From Bdellovibrionales bacterium (GTDB lineage: Bacteria > Bdellovibrionota > Bdellovibrionia > Bdellovibrionales > UBA1609): DNA of 64,000 nucleotides. Below the pieces are notes generated by a model, which did no database searches, was not told the DNA's origin, and saw only the letters and a list, made by a program, of their open reading frames with translations. How positions within the stretch are numbered: the stretch's first letter is position 1; each line of letters opens with the position of its first letter. Location: positions 1 to 64,000 of the forward strand of contig DAIDIG010000002.1 in the NCBI GenBank assembly GCA_027459485.1, read 5' to 3'. Shown piece after piece: positions 32,558 through 42,414 of this stretch. The translations under genes were made by a program, and so were the position numbers.

Positions 32558-35386
32558 GTGAAGATCTCATTTGAGGCAAACTCGACAAAGTGTTGGTTGA
32601 TTCGCGCGACGATGGCCGTGCTCATCCTTTGGTCTGCCGTTTCAAATGCCCAAAATATATCGGGGCTTATTTCAAGAATCGGCGACACAACTCACCTCGA
32701 ATTTCGCGGCCAGAGACAATGGGTTTACGATTCGCCGAAGCGCTCGGGCAATTCAATCTCTGTCACCTTGCCGGCCTTCGATGACCAGACGGTCAAAGCC
32801 CTGCGATCGTGGCATGACTCGTATATCAAGCGCGTAACGGTAAACAGAAACGGACCCGACGGCAAATACGTGCTGACGTTTGCATTGAATGGCCCGGACG
32901 TCGATGTGTTTGATTATTTGACGGATCAGCCTTCGGCGCTCATTTTTGATTTTTTTAAGTCAACGCCGAAAGTCGCCGTGACTTCATCGGCGAAGGCAAA
33001 AAAGCGAACGGTAAAGCTGGCGCGAATGCGAAAGTATCGCCGACGAATCCGGTTCGCTCGCCGTCATGGTCGAATGGATCGCTCGCCCGCCAGCACAGAA
33101 TTCATGAAGATGCCCAAGAAGCAAGTAACCGTTACCGATTTATCCGGTGAATCAGCTGATCCGGCGGCGAATATCCGATTCGATCAGGGCGTCTTCGACG
33201 GAGCCGACCCCAACTACGACCGGTTTCGAATCAAGAGTTATCAAATCAACGAAAATGCAATTATCGCCAGTCAACAGAACATTTACATACCTTTTCCGAT
33301 GTTGCCACTTCGCTTGAAGCGGTTTGATGAGCTTGTGAATTCGCCACCGGTCTACGAGATTAAGCCAGACGATGATCTCGCCGTGGCCGCTCAAAATAAA
33401 GATGCGCGGTTTTTACTTTTCTTGTTTAAAGAACAGCACTGGGGCGCATTTTTCAAATCGTACGCGTATTTTGAGAAGAAATATCCGAATTCAAAATACG
33501 ACGAGATCGTGAAAAACATGGCCGCCGAGGCCCATATTCATCTGTATCAGAAGGACGGCAATCGGGCTGATCGTGACGCCTTTCAATCGCTTTACGCATA
33601 TTTGATAGACAAATACCCGAATTCGGTTTTAGCGGAGCGCAATTTATTACTATTGGCCTATTCGCGCTTGCAATCGGATGACGGGGCAGAGGCGCTTCGC
33701 CTTCTCATGCTCGAGCGGCAGAAGTATCCGGACTCGCCTGAAACCGATAACGTCAAAATGGGTATCGCTGAAGCGCAACTGCTTATGGAGAACCCAAAGG
33801 CGGCGATTGAAACGTATGACGACATCATCAAGCATCCGAGAAATAAGAATTCGGCCGTAGAGGCAACATACCGAGAAGGCGACGTCTATTTCAATCAAAA
33901 GCAATATCAAAAAGCACTCGATGCGTATGAGTACGCCCAGAAGAAATATCCGTCGTTCAATCTCGTGTATCCGAATGCGCAATACAATGCGAGCGAAGCG
34001 AAATTCTGGTTGCACAATTATTTAGGAAGTCTGAATGGCTTTATTGATTTTGTTCGGCTTTACCCCAACCACGAGTACGGAGGATATGCGCTCACACGAA
34101 TCGGTGAACTTCTCGACATATTAGGGGCGCCGCAAAAGCGAGCGGTCGGGGCTTTCACTGAAGCGTACTTTCGCTACCCCGATTGCCCCGGTAGCGAAGT
34201 GGCGCGTATTCGAATGCTAAGCCAAGGCTTAAAAAATATGGCAAATCGCGAGCGGCGCTTGGCCCTCAGTGAAATCGATGAAATCGCGGCGAAATCGTTA
34301 CTACCGCGAATCGATGAATTCACGACTATAGTGAAAGCCGCCGGGCTCACACAAGCTGGGGAATACCAGCAATCGTTGAACCTGCTCCTAAGCTATTACC
34401 AGTCGCACCCCGGAACGGCCCGCCTAGATGTTTTTCGCGGTCGAATTTTGCGAAATATATCAGACGTGCTGAAAGAAAAAATCGACAACCATGATTTTAT
34501 GGACGCGCTTAATTTTTACGGTAAGTATTCTGCGACTTGGCTCAAAGGCAGTCATCGCATTGATACTAAGTTTTTCGAAGCCGAGGCGTTTGAGCAAGCC
34601 GGCGTGCCCGCAGAAGCCGAACGCGAGTACAAACAGATTTTAGAAAAGCGAAAGGCGATTGTTGGCACCAATGACGAGAAAGAGCGCAAAGTTTACGAGC
34701 ATCTGCCGAGCGTTGCGCAGATCGACTTGCGCCTCGCAGCCGTAACCGCTGATCAGCGTCGTTACCAAGACGCATACTCTTATCTGCACGATATAAAGGG
34801 AGAGCTGACCCCGGCGCAAGAGATTGAGCGCGTCCAGCTTGGCGCAACGATTGCCGAACAAACCGGCAATAGAAGCGAGGCCATTCGCGATCTTGAGCAG
34901 TTGGAGCGCGCCTATGCGAAAGACGACGCCCACGCGGCGCTTATGGTGAAGCCGAATCTTCAATTGGCTCGCTTGTATATCGCCGACAAAAAGTTCGATG
35001 TAGCTGACAGCGCGTTAAAGCGAGTTGAAGATCTCAAACAAAAGCGGGCGTCGGATGTAACTGACGAGCAATGGGCGAAGACTTTGCAATTACGAGGAGA
35101 TTTACTTTTAGCCGAGGGGCAAAAGCTCGCCGCAGTCGAGGCTTACAATAAGCTGCTCGACTCTTACGAAGCCACCCAACCGTTGGCTTCAATTCGTTAC
35201 AAAGCCGGCAAAATCCTATTTGACCAAGGGGACCTCGAAGGCGCGAAAAAAATTTGGACAGGCTTTGAAGGCGATACCGGCAAGTTTTACCAAATGCTTG
35301 CGCAAGAAAAATTGCAAGAAGCGCAATGGCGCGGGTCGTACAAGAAGTATATCGATCGCATACCTGCCGCGGAGAGTTTGAAATGA
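32558..35386 (+). CDS. TPR-repeat exported protein, likely flagella- or envelope-related
   Basis: 942 residues. Signal peptide (RATMAVLILWSAVSNA), a beta-rich domain (residues about 35-130; THLEFRGQRQWVYDSP, YVLTFALNGPDVDVFDYL) of AMIN-like look, a basic linker, then many tetratricopeptide helices (e.g. AQLLMENPKAAIETYDDIIK, VYFNQKQYQKALDAYEYAQK, EAEREYKQILEK). Probably periplasmic, acting as a scaffold. Start is GTG 32558; a stop lies just upstream in frame. Its stop overlaps the sigma-54 activator start as ATGA, so it heads the flagellar operon and probably helps flagellar or motor assembly. Confidence 0.72.
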   Translation: MKISFEANSTKCWLIRATMAVLILWSAVSNAQNISGLISRIGDTTHLEFRGQRQWVYDSPKRSGNSISVTLPAFDDQTVKALRSWHDSYIKRVTVNRNGPDGKYVLTFALNGPDVDVFDYLTDQPSALIFDFFKSTPKVAVTSSAKAKKRTVKLARMRKYRRRIRFARRHGRMDRSPASTEFMKMPKKQVTVTDLSGESADPAANIRFDQGVFDGADPNYDRFRIKSYQINENAIIASQQNIYIPFPMLPLRLKRFDELVNSPPVYEIKPDDDLAVAAQNKDARFLLFLFKEQHWGAFFKSYAYFEKKYPNSKYDEIVKNMAAEAHIHLYQKDGNRADRDAFQSLYAYLIDKYPNSVLAERNLLLLAYSRLQSDDGAEALRLLMLERQKYPDSPETDNVKMGIAEAQLLMENPKAAIETYDDIIKHPRNKNSAVEATYREGDVYFNQKQYQKALDAYEYAQKKYPSFNLVYPNAQYNASEAKFWLHNYLGSLNGFIDFVRLYPNHEYGGYALTRIGELLDILGAPQKRAVGAFTEAYFRYPDCPGSEVARIRMLSQGLKNMANRERRLALSEIDEIAAKSLLPRIDEFTTIVKAAGLTQAGEYQQSLNLLLSYYQSHPGTARLDVFRGRILRNISDVLKEKIDNHDFMDALNFYGKYSATWLKGSHRIDTKFFEAEAFEQAGVPAEAEREYKQILEKRKAIVGTNDEKERKVYEHLPSVAQIDLRLAAVTADQRRYQDAYSYLHDIKGELTPAQEIERVQLGATIAEQTGNRSEAIRDLEQLERAYAKDDAHAALMVKPNLQLARLYIADKKFDVADSALKRVEDLKQKRASDVTDEQWAKTLQLRGDLLLAEGQKLAAVEAYNKLLDSYEATQPLASIRYKAGKILFDQGDLEGAKKIWTGFEGDTGKFYQMLAQEKLQEAQWRGSYKKYIDRIPAAESLK

Positions 35387-36357
35387 GAATTATCAGTACG
35401 GTTGATCCGGTCATGAAGAATATCTTAGAAATAGCTGAAAATGTTGCGACCAGCCGCGCGAGTGTATTGATTCACGGCGAAAGCGGTACGGGCAAAGAAC
35501 TTTTGGCCCGCTTTATTCATGCTCGAAGCAATCGCGCCTCGAAGCCGTTTATAGCCGTCAATTGCGCGGCATTACCCGAAGGCTTGCTTGAAAGCGAGCT
35601 ATTCGGTTACGAAAAAGGCGCGTTCACCGGAGCCGACCAGCGCAAAATCGGTAAGTTCGAAAGCGCGCATCAGGGCACGTTTTTACTCGACGAGATTTCT
35701 GAGTTGCCGCTCGTGCTTCAGTCGAAGATTCTGCGCGTTTTGCAAGAAAGCGAAATCGAGCGCGTCGGCGGTCTCAAACCCATCAAAGTTGATGTTCGAA
35801 TCATCGCCGCATCCAACAAAAAGCTTTCTGACCTTGTGCGAGAAAATAAATTTCGCGAAGATTTGTTTTATCGTCTGAACGTCATTCCGATTGAAATCCC
35901 GCCGCTGCGCCACCGTATGCAAGACCTCGACCTGCTCAGCGACTTGTTTGTCGAAACATCGTGTTCTGAAAACGGCCTCGCCCTAAAGAAGTTGGACGAT
36001 TCGGCCCGCAGAAAAATTCATGAGTGGCAATGGCCGGGCAATGTTCGCGAACTACAAAACGTCATGGAGCGAAGCGTACTCCTAACAAAAGAGCCGACTA
36101 TCACCGGCGACGATCTGCAAATCGAGGGGTTTCAAGCGCGCCAGCCGAGACTCACGATTCAGCCAGGCATGACGGTCGAAGAAGCCGAGAGGCTTCTGAT
36201 TCAAAAAACGCTTGAATACACGGCGCAAAACCGCACGCACGCGGCACAGATGCTCGGTATCAGCATTCGCACTCTTCGTAACAAAATCAACGAATACAAG
36301 TTGAAGTCGTGTGAGGCGGGCAACGGGATATTAGAAAGGACGCACGGTGATCAATGA
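35383..36357 (+). CDS. Sigma-54 activator lacking a receiver domain (FlgR/FleQ-like)
   Basis: AAA+ activator of sigma-54 RNA polymerase: Walker A GESGTGKE at 32-39, GAFTGA at 79-84, sensor motifs RLNVIPIEIPPLRHR, and a Fis-type helix-turn-helix at the C-terminus (AAQMLGISIRTLRNKINEYKL). 324 residues from ATG 35383; the longer frame from 35326 starts inside the TPR gene. There is no REC domain, so activity must be set another way. The position directly before flgB (overlapping it by ATGA) suggests it controls flagellar class-II genes; no -24/-12 site was found close by. Confidence 0.85.
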   Translation: MRIISTVDPVMKNILEIAENVATSRASVLIHGESGTGKELLARFIHARSNRASKPFIAVNCAALPEGLLESELFGYEKGAFTGADQRKIGKFESAHQGTFLLDEISELPLVLQSKILRVLQESEIERVGGLKPIKVDVRIIAASNKKLSDLVRENKFREDLFYRLNVIPIEIPPLRHRMQDLDLLSDLFVETSCSENGLALKKLDDSARRKIHEWQWPGNVRELQNVMERSVLLTKEPTITGDDLQIEGFQARQPRLTIQPGMTVEEAERLLIQKTLEYTAQNRTHAAQMLGISIRTLRNKINEYKLKSCEAGNGILERTHGDQ

Positions 36358-36776
36358 GCAGCGCACTATTTGATAAAACCACTTATGCTCTAGGCGCTTC
36401 GATCAACTTCAGGCAGTTGCGGCAGGATGTCGTATCTTCGAACATTGCGAATGCCGAAACGCCCGGCTATAAGGCAAAAAAAGTTGATTTTGAAAACGCG
36501 CTTCAGCGCGCGGTCGACACTGACGGCCTTTACAAAATGTCGATCGATAATCCGAATCAATATCCCGTCGGCGGCGGTCAGATCGAAGATGTCCGGGCCG
36601 ATGTTTACGACAACCCTGATATCACAGTGACAAATGATGGGAATACGGTCGATCTCGAGCGCGAAATGGCGACGCTGAGTGAAAACACAATCCTCTACAA
36701 AGCGGCGGTGGAATTGATCAACAAAAAACTCGCGTCTCTCGCTTACGCATCAACCGAAGGTGGAGGAGGTAGGTAA
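36354..36776 (+). CDS. flgB: Flagellar proximal rod protein FlgB
   Basis: 140 residues with the rod-family N-terminus ASINFRQLRQDVVSSNIANA, then ETPGYKAKKVDFE, and a C-terminal helix (LEREMATLSENTILYKAAVEL). Forms the base of the rod in the basal body. Coupled to the activator stop by ATGA and to flgC by TAATG. Confidence 0.96.
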   Translation: MSSALFDKTTYALGASINFRQLRQDVVSSNIANAETPGYKAKKVDFENALQRAVDTDGLYKMSIDNPNQYPVGGGQIEDVRADVYDNPDITVTNDGNTVDLEREMATLSENTILYKAAVELINKKLASLAYASTEGGGGR

Positions 36777-37213
36777 TGGACTTTTCAACCGGCCTCAATA
36801 TATCGAGTAGCGGCTTAACTGCCGAGCGCATGCGGATGAACGCGATTGCTTCGAACATCGCGAACATCAACACGACCGTTACGCCTGAGGGGGGACCTTA
36901 TCGCCGAAAAGATGTTGTATTCGAGGCGATGCCACAGGCAAAAAATTTCGGCCAAATTCTCACAAGCGACGCCGATCAGGCCATGGACCGTGTTCAGGTG
37001 ACTGATGTGATTTCAGATCGCGGCGCTCCGCTTATGAAATACGAGCCTGATAACCCGAACGCCAATGCGCAGGGGTATGTGGCCTATCCAAATATCAATT
37101 TGATGGAAGAAATGACAAACATGATTCAGGCGACCCGATCCTATGAGGCGAACGTATCGGCAATGAACGCGACCAAAGAGATGGCCTCGACGGCGCTCGA
37201 AATTGGGAGGTAA
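36776..37213 (+). CDS. flgC: Flagellar proximal rod protein FlgC
   Basis: 145 residues, N-terminal SSGLTAERMRMNAIASNIAN and C-terminal helix NPNANAQGYVAYPNINLMEE followed by MTNMIQATRSYEANVSAMNA. Rod protein. Starts one base inside the flgB stop. Confidence 0.97.
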   Translation: MDFSTGLNISSSGLTAERMRMNAIASNIANINTTVTPEGGPYRRKDVVFEAMPQAKNFGQILTSDADQAMDRVQVTDVISDRGAPLMKYEPDNPNANAQGYVAYPNINLMEEMTNMIQATRSYEANVSAMNATKEMASTALEIGR

Positions 37214-37216
37214 TAG

Positions 37217-37552
37217 ATGGATGGTTTAACAATTTCGAATTTGAATACGATCTTGAAGACCGGTGAAACGGCCACCCAGGTGCGCAACGATAAAGTCAAT
37301 GCTCAAGCGCTCGATAATCCAGCGCAGGGTGCGAAATCATTCGCACAGACTCTCAAAGATGCCGTGAATAACGTCAACCAGTTGCAAGTGAAGTCGGATG
37401 TCGAAATGCAACGATTGGCCACGGGTCAAACAAAAAATATACCAGAAGTCATGATCGCGAGTGAAAAGGCTGACATCGCTTTTAAACTTCTGATGCAAGT
37501 CCGAAATAAAATTATCGATGCGTACCAAGAAGTGATGAAGATGCAAGTGTGA
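37217..37552 (+). CDS. fliE: Flagellar hook-basal body protein FliE
   Basis: 111 residues; adapter that joins the rod to the MS ring. Conserved C-terminus IPEVMIASEKADIAFKLLMQ, then VRNKIIDAYQEVMKMQV. Three-base gap after flgC. Confidence 0.96.
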   Translation: MDGLTISNLNTILKTGETATQVRNDKVNAQALDNPAQGAKSFAQTLKDAVNNVNQLQVKSDVEMQRLATGQTKNIPEVMIASEKADIAFKLLMQVRNKIIDAYQEVMKMQV

Positions 37553-37586
37553 CGTTTGAAGAGCTTAATTTTTCGGGGGGTAATGT

Positions 37587-39236
37587 TTGCCTAAAGTATT
37601 ATCAACATTAGCGGCGCAATTTAAGTCGTTCTATAACTCAATGCCGCCTGTGAAGCGGAATGTGATCATCGCTTCAAGTTTGATCACTCTTGTCGGCCTG
37701 TTTATCGTCGGCACGATGGCGACAAAGACTGACTACGCTCCGCTTTTTTCAAATGTGTCAGCCGATCAAATGCCGTCGATCCTAGAAAATCTGCGAAAAA
37801 AGGACGTGCCATTCAAGATGGCGGATAACGGGCAGACGATTATGATACCACGCGATCTCATTCCGGCCACCCAAATGGCGATTATGGCCGATATGGGCAG
37901 CAGCAAAACAGGCACCATAGGCCTTGAGTTATTTGACAAGCAAGATTTCGGTATTACTTCGTACGCGCAAAAAATCAATTATCAACGCGCGCTTCAAGGT
38001 GAACTCATTCGCGCCATTGACACGCTCACTGCGATCAAAGAGTCGAAGGTGCTTCTCGCGTTGCCGAATAAAAAAACATTTCTCGAGGAGGGCGGTGAAC
38101 CCAGCGCATCGGTCGTGGTGGAGCTCTATCCGGGCAAGCGCCTGGCGCGCGATCAAGTGAGCGGCATCACACATCTCGTGGCAAGCGCTGTCGAGGGGCT
38201 CGACCCCTCGAAAGTGACAGTCGTGGATGACCGCGGCAAAGTGCTGTCGCGAAATTATTCAAGTGCCGACGGCGCCACCGCTGAGCTCATGGACATTAAA
38301 CGCCAGCAGGAGCAACAGCTCGAAGACAAAATCGAATCGATACTCGAACCAGTCGTCGGCGAAGGCAAAGTCATTGCGCGCGTCAACGAGTCGCTCGACC
38401 CGCGGGCCATTCAGTCGGTCGAAGATACGGTAAACCCCGACGGGACGGCCGTCCGCTCTGAAGTGGATGAAGAGCAAAAACTCGATGGGCAAAGAACAAA
38501 CCCAAGCGGCATACCGGGCTCGCGCGCAAACTTACCGGGTGCCGGCTCGCAGGGGCAAGTCGGGTTTCAGCAAAACGTCGCCAAAGAAATGAAAACGATA
38601 AACTACGATGTGCCCCATACCCGCCAAACGATTAGCGAGGCCGCCGGACAAATCAAAAAAATTACAGTCGCTGTGCTTGTTGATGGCACGACCGCCAAGG
38701 TGAAAGGCGCAGACGGCAAAATAACGGAGCAATGGACGCCCCGATCAGCCGCGGATATCGCGAAATACCAGGCGATTGTCCAGAACGCGATTGGTTTTGA
38801 TTCTCAACGCGGAGATGCCGTTACCATTGAAAATATAAAATTTGAGCACGAAGATTTTTCAGATGCCGAACAGCTCCTGACGTCTCTCGATCGCCAGAAG
38901 ATTTTGCGCGCTCTGTTTAAGTGGTCGATACTCGGGTCGTCGCTGCTTCTCTTCTTCTTCATTGTCGTGAGACCGTTCATGCGATGGATAACCGATTCAT
39001 TCCAAGATACGGTTGAAGACATGTTACCGCGTACCATCGAAGAGCTTGAGGAACTTCAAACTTCAGACAACACTCTGCCGGGTATGTCCGGTGCTCTGCC
39101 GGTGCTTGAGGAGTCGATTGATCCGAATAAAGCGGAAAGCGAACTACTCAAAGAACGAATTATGGGGATTATGGACAACGACATTGAGAAGTCTGCGGCC
39201 GCGTTTAATATTTGGGTTTCGAGACGGGAGAACTAA
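37587..39236 (+). CDS. fliF: Flagellar MS-ring protein FliF
   Basis: 549-residue ring-forming membrane protein. First helix at about 25-46 (NVIIASSLITLVGLFIVGTM), RBM-type domains (ADQMPSILENLRKKDVPFKM, then IDTLTAIKESKVLLALPNKK), a variable region, second helix near 450 and a C-terminal FliG-binding tail. Start is TTG 37587 with GGGGGG six bases upstream; an ATG at 37583 is in another frame and ends at once. Confidence 0.97.
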   Translation: MPKVLSTLAAQFKSFYNSMPPVKRNVIIASSLITLVGLFIVGTMATKTDYAPLFSNVSADQMPSILENLRKKDVPFKMADNGQTIMIPRDLIPATQMAIMADMGSSKTGTIGLELFDKQDFGITSYAQKINYQRALQGELIRAIDTLTAIKESKVLLALPNKKTFLEEGGEPSASVVVELYPGKRLARDQVSGITHLVASAVEGLDPSKVTVVDDRGKVLSRNYSSADGATAELMDIKRQQEQQLEDKIESILEPVVGEGKVIARVNESLDPRAIQSVEDTVNPDGTAVRSEVDEEQKLDGQRTNPSGIPGSRANLPGAGSQGQVGFQQNVAKEMKTINYDVPHTRQTISEAAGQIKKITVAVLVDGTTAKVKGADGKITEQWTPRSAADIAKYQAIVQNAIGFDSQRGDAVTIENIKFEHEDFSDAEQLLTSLDRQKILRALFKWSILGSSLLLFFFIVVRPFMRWITDSFQDTVEDMLPRTIEELEELQTSDNTLPGMSGALPVLEESIDPNKAESELLKERIMGIMDNDIEKSAAAFNIWVSRREN

Positions 39237-39239
39237 CGT

Positions 39240-40277
39240 ATGCCACTGGTAAAAAAAGTCGAAAACATCGCGTGGGATAAACTTCGTGGTTTTGAAAAAG
39301 CCGCCATTTTGCTCAACTATCTCGGCCCGGCGGCGGCGAAGCTTCTCTTTAAGCATGTCGACGACGGCGACATTCGTAAGCTTTTGGGTACGATGCAGAA
39401 ATTTCGAATTGTACCCGTTGAAATAACAAAAAAAGTGCTCGAGGAATTTTACGAGATGATCAGTGAGACGCAAGATTATATTTTCTCAGAAAAGCCGACG
39501 CAAAAAGACACGGTGGTCGAGGCGGTCGGCGAAGAGCGGGCGCGCGGCATTCTCGGTCACATGGCTTCGAGCGGACCTGTACAGCGGACGCTCGAGAGTC
39601 TTGAAATCGTCGATTCGAAATCTTTGTCGAACTTTCTAATCAATGAACATCCACAAACGATCGCGGTCATTCTTGCCCACCTCGAGCCCGAGAAGAAAGG
39701 TGAGGTACTCAAGCGCTTGCCCGAAACACTGCAAGCCGAAGTCGTTTTGCGTCTGTCGAATCTCGATCACGTGGCGCCGGAGCTCATTGCCGAAGTCGAT
39801 CGCGTGCTGAAACAAGAGCTGGCAAATCTCGGTACGGTTGAGCAAGCCTCACTCGGCGGCGTACAACCCGTTGCTGAAATGCTCAACGTAATGGATAAAA
39901 ATACGGAAACATCTATCATGTCGAGAATCGAAGAAAAGGATCCGATCCTAGCCGAAGAAATTCGTAAGCTGATGTTTGTGTTCGAAGATATCGTCAAAAT
40001 CGACGACAAGGGTATTCAGACTCTGCTTAAAGAGATCCCGAATGACAAGTTGCTACTGGCTCTTAAAACCGCTCCCGAAGAAATTAAGCAGAAAATATTT
40101 AAAAATATCTCGCAGCGAGCAGCGAACTTGCTCAAAGACGATTTGTCGAATATGGGCCCCGCGCGCCTTTCAGATGTCGAAGCCGCTCAGGTCGAGATCG
40201 TCAACGTGGCTCGTCGGTTAGAGGGCGAAGGCAAGATCCTCATCGCGCGCGGCGGTAGCGAAGATTCGTTGGTTTAA
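39240..40277 (+). CDS. fliG: Flagellar motor switch protein FliG
   Basis: 345 residues. N-terminal domain (GFEKAAILLNYLGPAAAKLL), middle domain with NEHPQTIAVILAHLEPEKKG and C-terminal motor part with FEDIVKIDDKGIQTLLKEIP and RAANLLKDDLSNMGPARLSD, all conserved. It contacts MotA and links to FliF. Three bases after fliF. Confidence 0.98.
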   Translation: MPLVKKVENIAWDKLRGFEKAAILLNYLGPAAAKLLFKHVDDGDIRKLLGTMQKFRIVPVEITKKVLEEFYEMISETQDYIFSEKPTQKDTVVEAVGEERARGILGHMASSGPVQRTLESLEIVDSKSLSNFLINEHPQTIAVILAHLEPEKKGEVLKRLPETLQAEVVLRLSNLDHVAPELIAEVDRVLKQELANLGTVEQASLGGVQPVAEMLNVMDKNTETSIMSRIEEKDPILAEEIRKLMFVFEDIVKIDDKGIQTLLKEIPNDKLLLALKTAPEEIKQKIFKNISQRAANLLKDDLSNMGPARLSDVEAAQVEIVNVARRLEGEGKILIARGGSEDSLV

Positions 40278-40295
40278 CACTTTATGGAGTGACGA

Positions 40296-41072
40296 ATGAG
40301 CACGGTGTTGAAGAAAGAAGACGCGGAACGGATGGCATTTAGTTATAAGCCGAAAGCGTTGAGAGTAGAAACAGCTGTCGTTGCCAAAGACTTTATTAGT
40401 CATGCCGCGGTCACCGACACCGGTTTCGTGATCGCCGATGTTGTCGCAAAGCAATCGGGTGTCTCGGCTTTGCGCAAGCAACAACTTGAAGCACAGGTCG
40501 AAGAGACAGTGCTTGCTAAGCTCAAAGAGATTGAAGAACAAGCATACAAACAGGCCTACGACCTCGGCCTGATTGAGGGTGCTGAGCGCGCCTATAAAGA
40601 GCAAAGTGAGGACTTGCAAGCGAGCCGCGGGCATTTCGATGAAACAATGAGTACGCTGAATTCGCTGATCTTAAAATTGTGCAAACAGTACGAGTTTCAT
40701 ATAATGGAGATGATTTTTAAAATCGCCGAACGCATCGCTATGCGCGAAATCAAATCTGATGAAAAGTTGATAGTAGACGTATTAAACAAAGTCGCGGGCG
40801 AACTGCAGGCCGCCCAAAAAATTAAAGTCTTCATAAACCCGGACGATCTAAAATTTGTCGAAGAGCTGCGAGCGAAAGACCCGAAACAAGTCGAAGCCCT
40901 CGAGCGGGTGAAGCTCGAACCGAAAGCCGACATCACGCAAGGCGGGTGCTTCGTCGAGACGGAGTTCGGCAGTATCGACGCCACGGTCGAGCAAAGAGTC
41001 GAAAAGGCGTGGATGGCGATCGAGAGTAAGCTACCGATCGTTCAAACGGGCGATCCTGCCGGCAAATCATAA
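40296..41072 (+). CDS. fliH: Flagellar assembly/export regulator FliH
   Basis: 258 residues. Helical N-terminal half with repeated Glu/Gln-rich heptads (EAQVEETVLAKLKEIEEQAY), then a V-ATPase-E-like C-terminus (MEMIFKIAERIAMREIKSDE, PDDLKFVEEL, GGCFVETEFGSIDATVEQRV). Binds FliI and holds it at the export gate. Confidence 0.9.
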   Translation: MSTVLKKEDAERMAFSYKPKALRVETAVVAKDFISHAAVTDTGFVIADVVAKQSGVSALRKQQLEAQVEETVLAKLKEIEEQAYKQAYDLGLIEGAERAYKEQSEDLQASRGHFDETMSTLNSLILKLCKQYEFHIMEMIFKIAERIAMREIKSDEKLIVDVLNKVAGELQAAQKIKVFINPDDLKFVEELRAKDPKQVEALERVKLEPKADITQGGCFVETEFGSIDATVEQRVEKAWMAIESKLPIVQTGDPAGKS

Positions 41073-41088
41073 CAAACGGAACTTTTAG

Positions 41089-42411
41089 ATGTACGAACTG
41101 AACTTAGATAAATACAAACGGTCTTTGCAAGAGGCGATTCTCACCAAAGACATCGGCAAAGTCATCGAAGTGAAGGGACTTTTGATAAAGGCTTACGTAC
41201 CCGCCTGTAGCCTGGGTAGCATTTGTGAAATCTATTCGCTCAAGAGCCAGCGGAAATTTCTTGCCGAGGTCGTCGGGTTCGAAGGTCAAAAAGTTTTGAT
41301 GATGGCCCTGGGCGACAAACTTGGGGTTGGTCTCGGTTCGAAAGTGATTCTTTTAAAATCAAAGGCCACGGTCAATGTTGGGGACGCGGTATTGGGGCGT
41401 GTGATAAATGGTCTCGGCGAGCCGATAGACGAAGGCCCGGGGCTCGTTCTGAGTGACGAGATTCCACTCTATTCCGAAGCCGAAACGCCTATGAAGCGCG
41501 AATTGATTCGGCAGCCTCTCAGCGTTGGCGTCCGGGCGATCGATGGGTTGATCACAATCGGGCAAGGTCAACGGATGGCGATCATGGCGGGTTCGGGCGT
41601 CGGCAAATCCGTGTTGTTGGGCCAAATGGCGCGATTTACCAATGCAGACGTGAATGTGATCGCGCTGATCGGCGAGCGGGGCCGTGAGGTGAAAGAGTTC
41701 ATCGAATTCAGCTTGGGGCCTGAAGGCCTTGCGCGTTCGGTTGTTGTCGCCGTGACCTCCGATCAGAGTCCGCTGGTTCGAACGCGCGGCGCTTACATGG
41801 CGACGTCATTGGCTGAGTATTTCGCGCACAAAGGCAAGCGCGTCTTATTGATGATGGATTCCGTCACTCGCTTTGCAATGGCTCAACGTGAAATCGGGCT
41901 CAGCAGTGGAGAGCCGCCTGCATCGAAAGGTTACACGCCGAGTGTATTTTCGGCTTTGCCAAAACTGCTCGAGCGCGCTGGGAATTTCGCCAACGGCGGC
42001 AGCATCACAGGGCTCTACTCTGTTCTTGTTGAAGGCGACGATATGGATGAACCGATTGCCGACGCCGTTCGCTCGATTGTCGACGGGCATATCGTGCTGG
42101 ATCGCCGAATCGCACAGCGAGCGCACTTTCCGGCTATTGACGTCTTGCAGAGCACGAGCCGGGTGATGAGAAGCGTTGTGCCGCCCGCGCATGTGCAGTT
42201 GGCTCAGGTGATGCGCGAAAATCTCGCTGTTTATCGCGAAGCCGAAGATTTGATCAATATTGGGGCGTACAAATCAGGAGCAAGCCCCAAAATCGATCGC
42301 GCTATTCAAATGATCGATGGTGTGAATCTGTTCCTGCGGCAGGATATCAGCGAGTCTTCGACGTTCGAACAAACCGAGCAGCGAATGCTCGAAGTCGCCG
42401 GGAGAGCCTAG
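41089..42411 (+). CDS. fliI: Flagellar export ATPase FliI
   Basis: 440-residue F1-like ATPase driving type III export. Walker A GSGVGKS at 168-174; LIGERGREVKEFIEF; TSDQSPLVRTRGAYMAT; RVLLMMDSVTRFAMAQREIG (Walker B); the C-terminal helical domain. Ends four bases before fliJ. Confidence 0.97.
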   Translation: MYELNLDKYKRSLQEAILTKDIGKVIEVKGLLIKAYVPACSLGSICEIYSLKSQRKFLAEVVGFEGQKVLMMALGDKLGVGLGSKVILLKSKATVNVGDAVLGRVINGLGEPIDEGPGLVLSDEIPLYSEAETPMKRELIRQPLSVGVRAIDGLITIGQGQRMAIMAGSGVGKSVLLGQMARFTNADVNVIALIGERGREVKEFIEFSLGPEGLARSVVVAVTSDQSPLVRTRGAYMATSLAEYFAHKGKRVLLMMDSVTRFAMAQREIGLSSGEPPASKGYTPSVFSALPKLLERAGNFANGGSITGLYSVLVEGDDMDEPIADAVRSIVDGHIVLDRRIAQRAHFPAIDVLQSTSRVMRSVVPPAHVQLAQVMRENLAVYREAEDLINIGAYKSGASPKIDRAIQMIDGVNLFLRQDISESSTFEQTEQRMLEVAGRA

Positions 42412-42414
42412 AAT

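Noticed and set aside
37583-37591. ATG start for fliF at 37583
   Set aside because: That frame reads ATG TTT GCC TAA and ends at once. TTG 37587 with GGGGGG upstream is the start.
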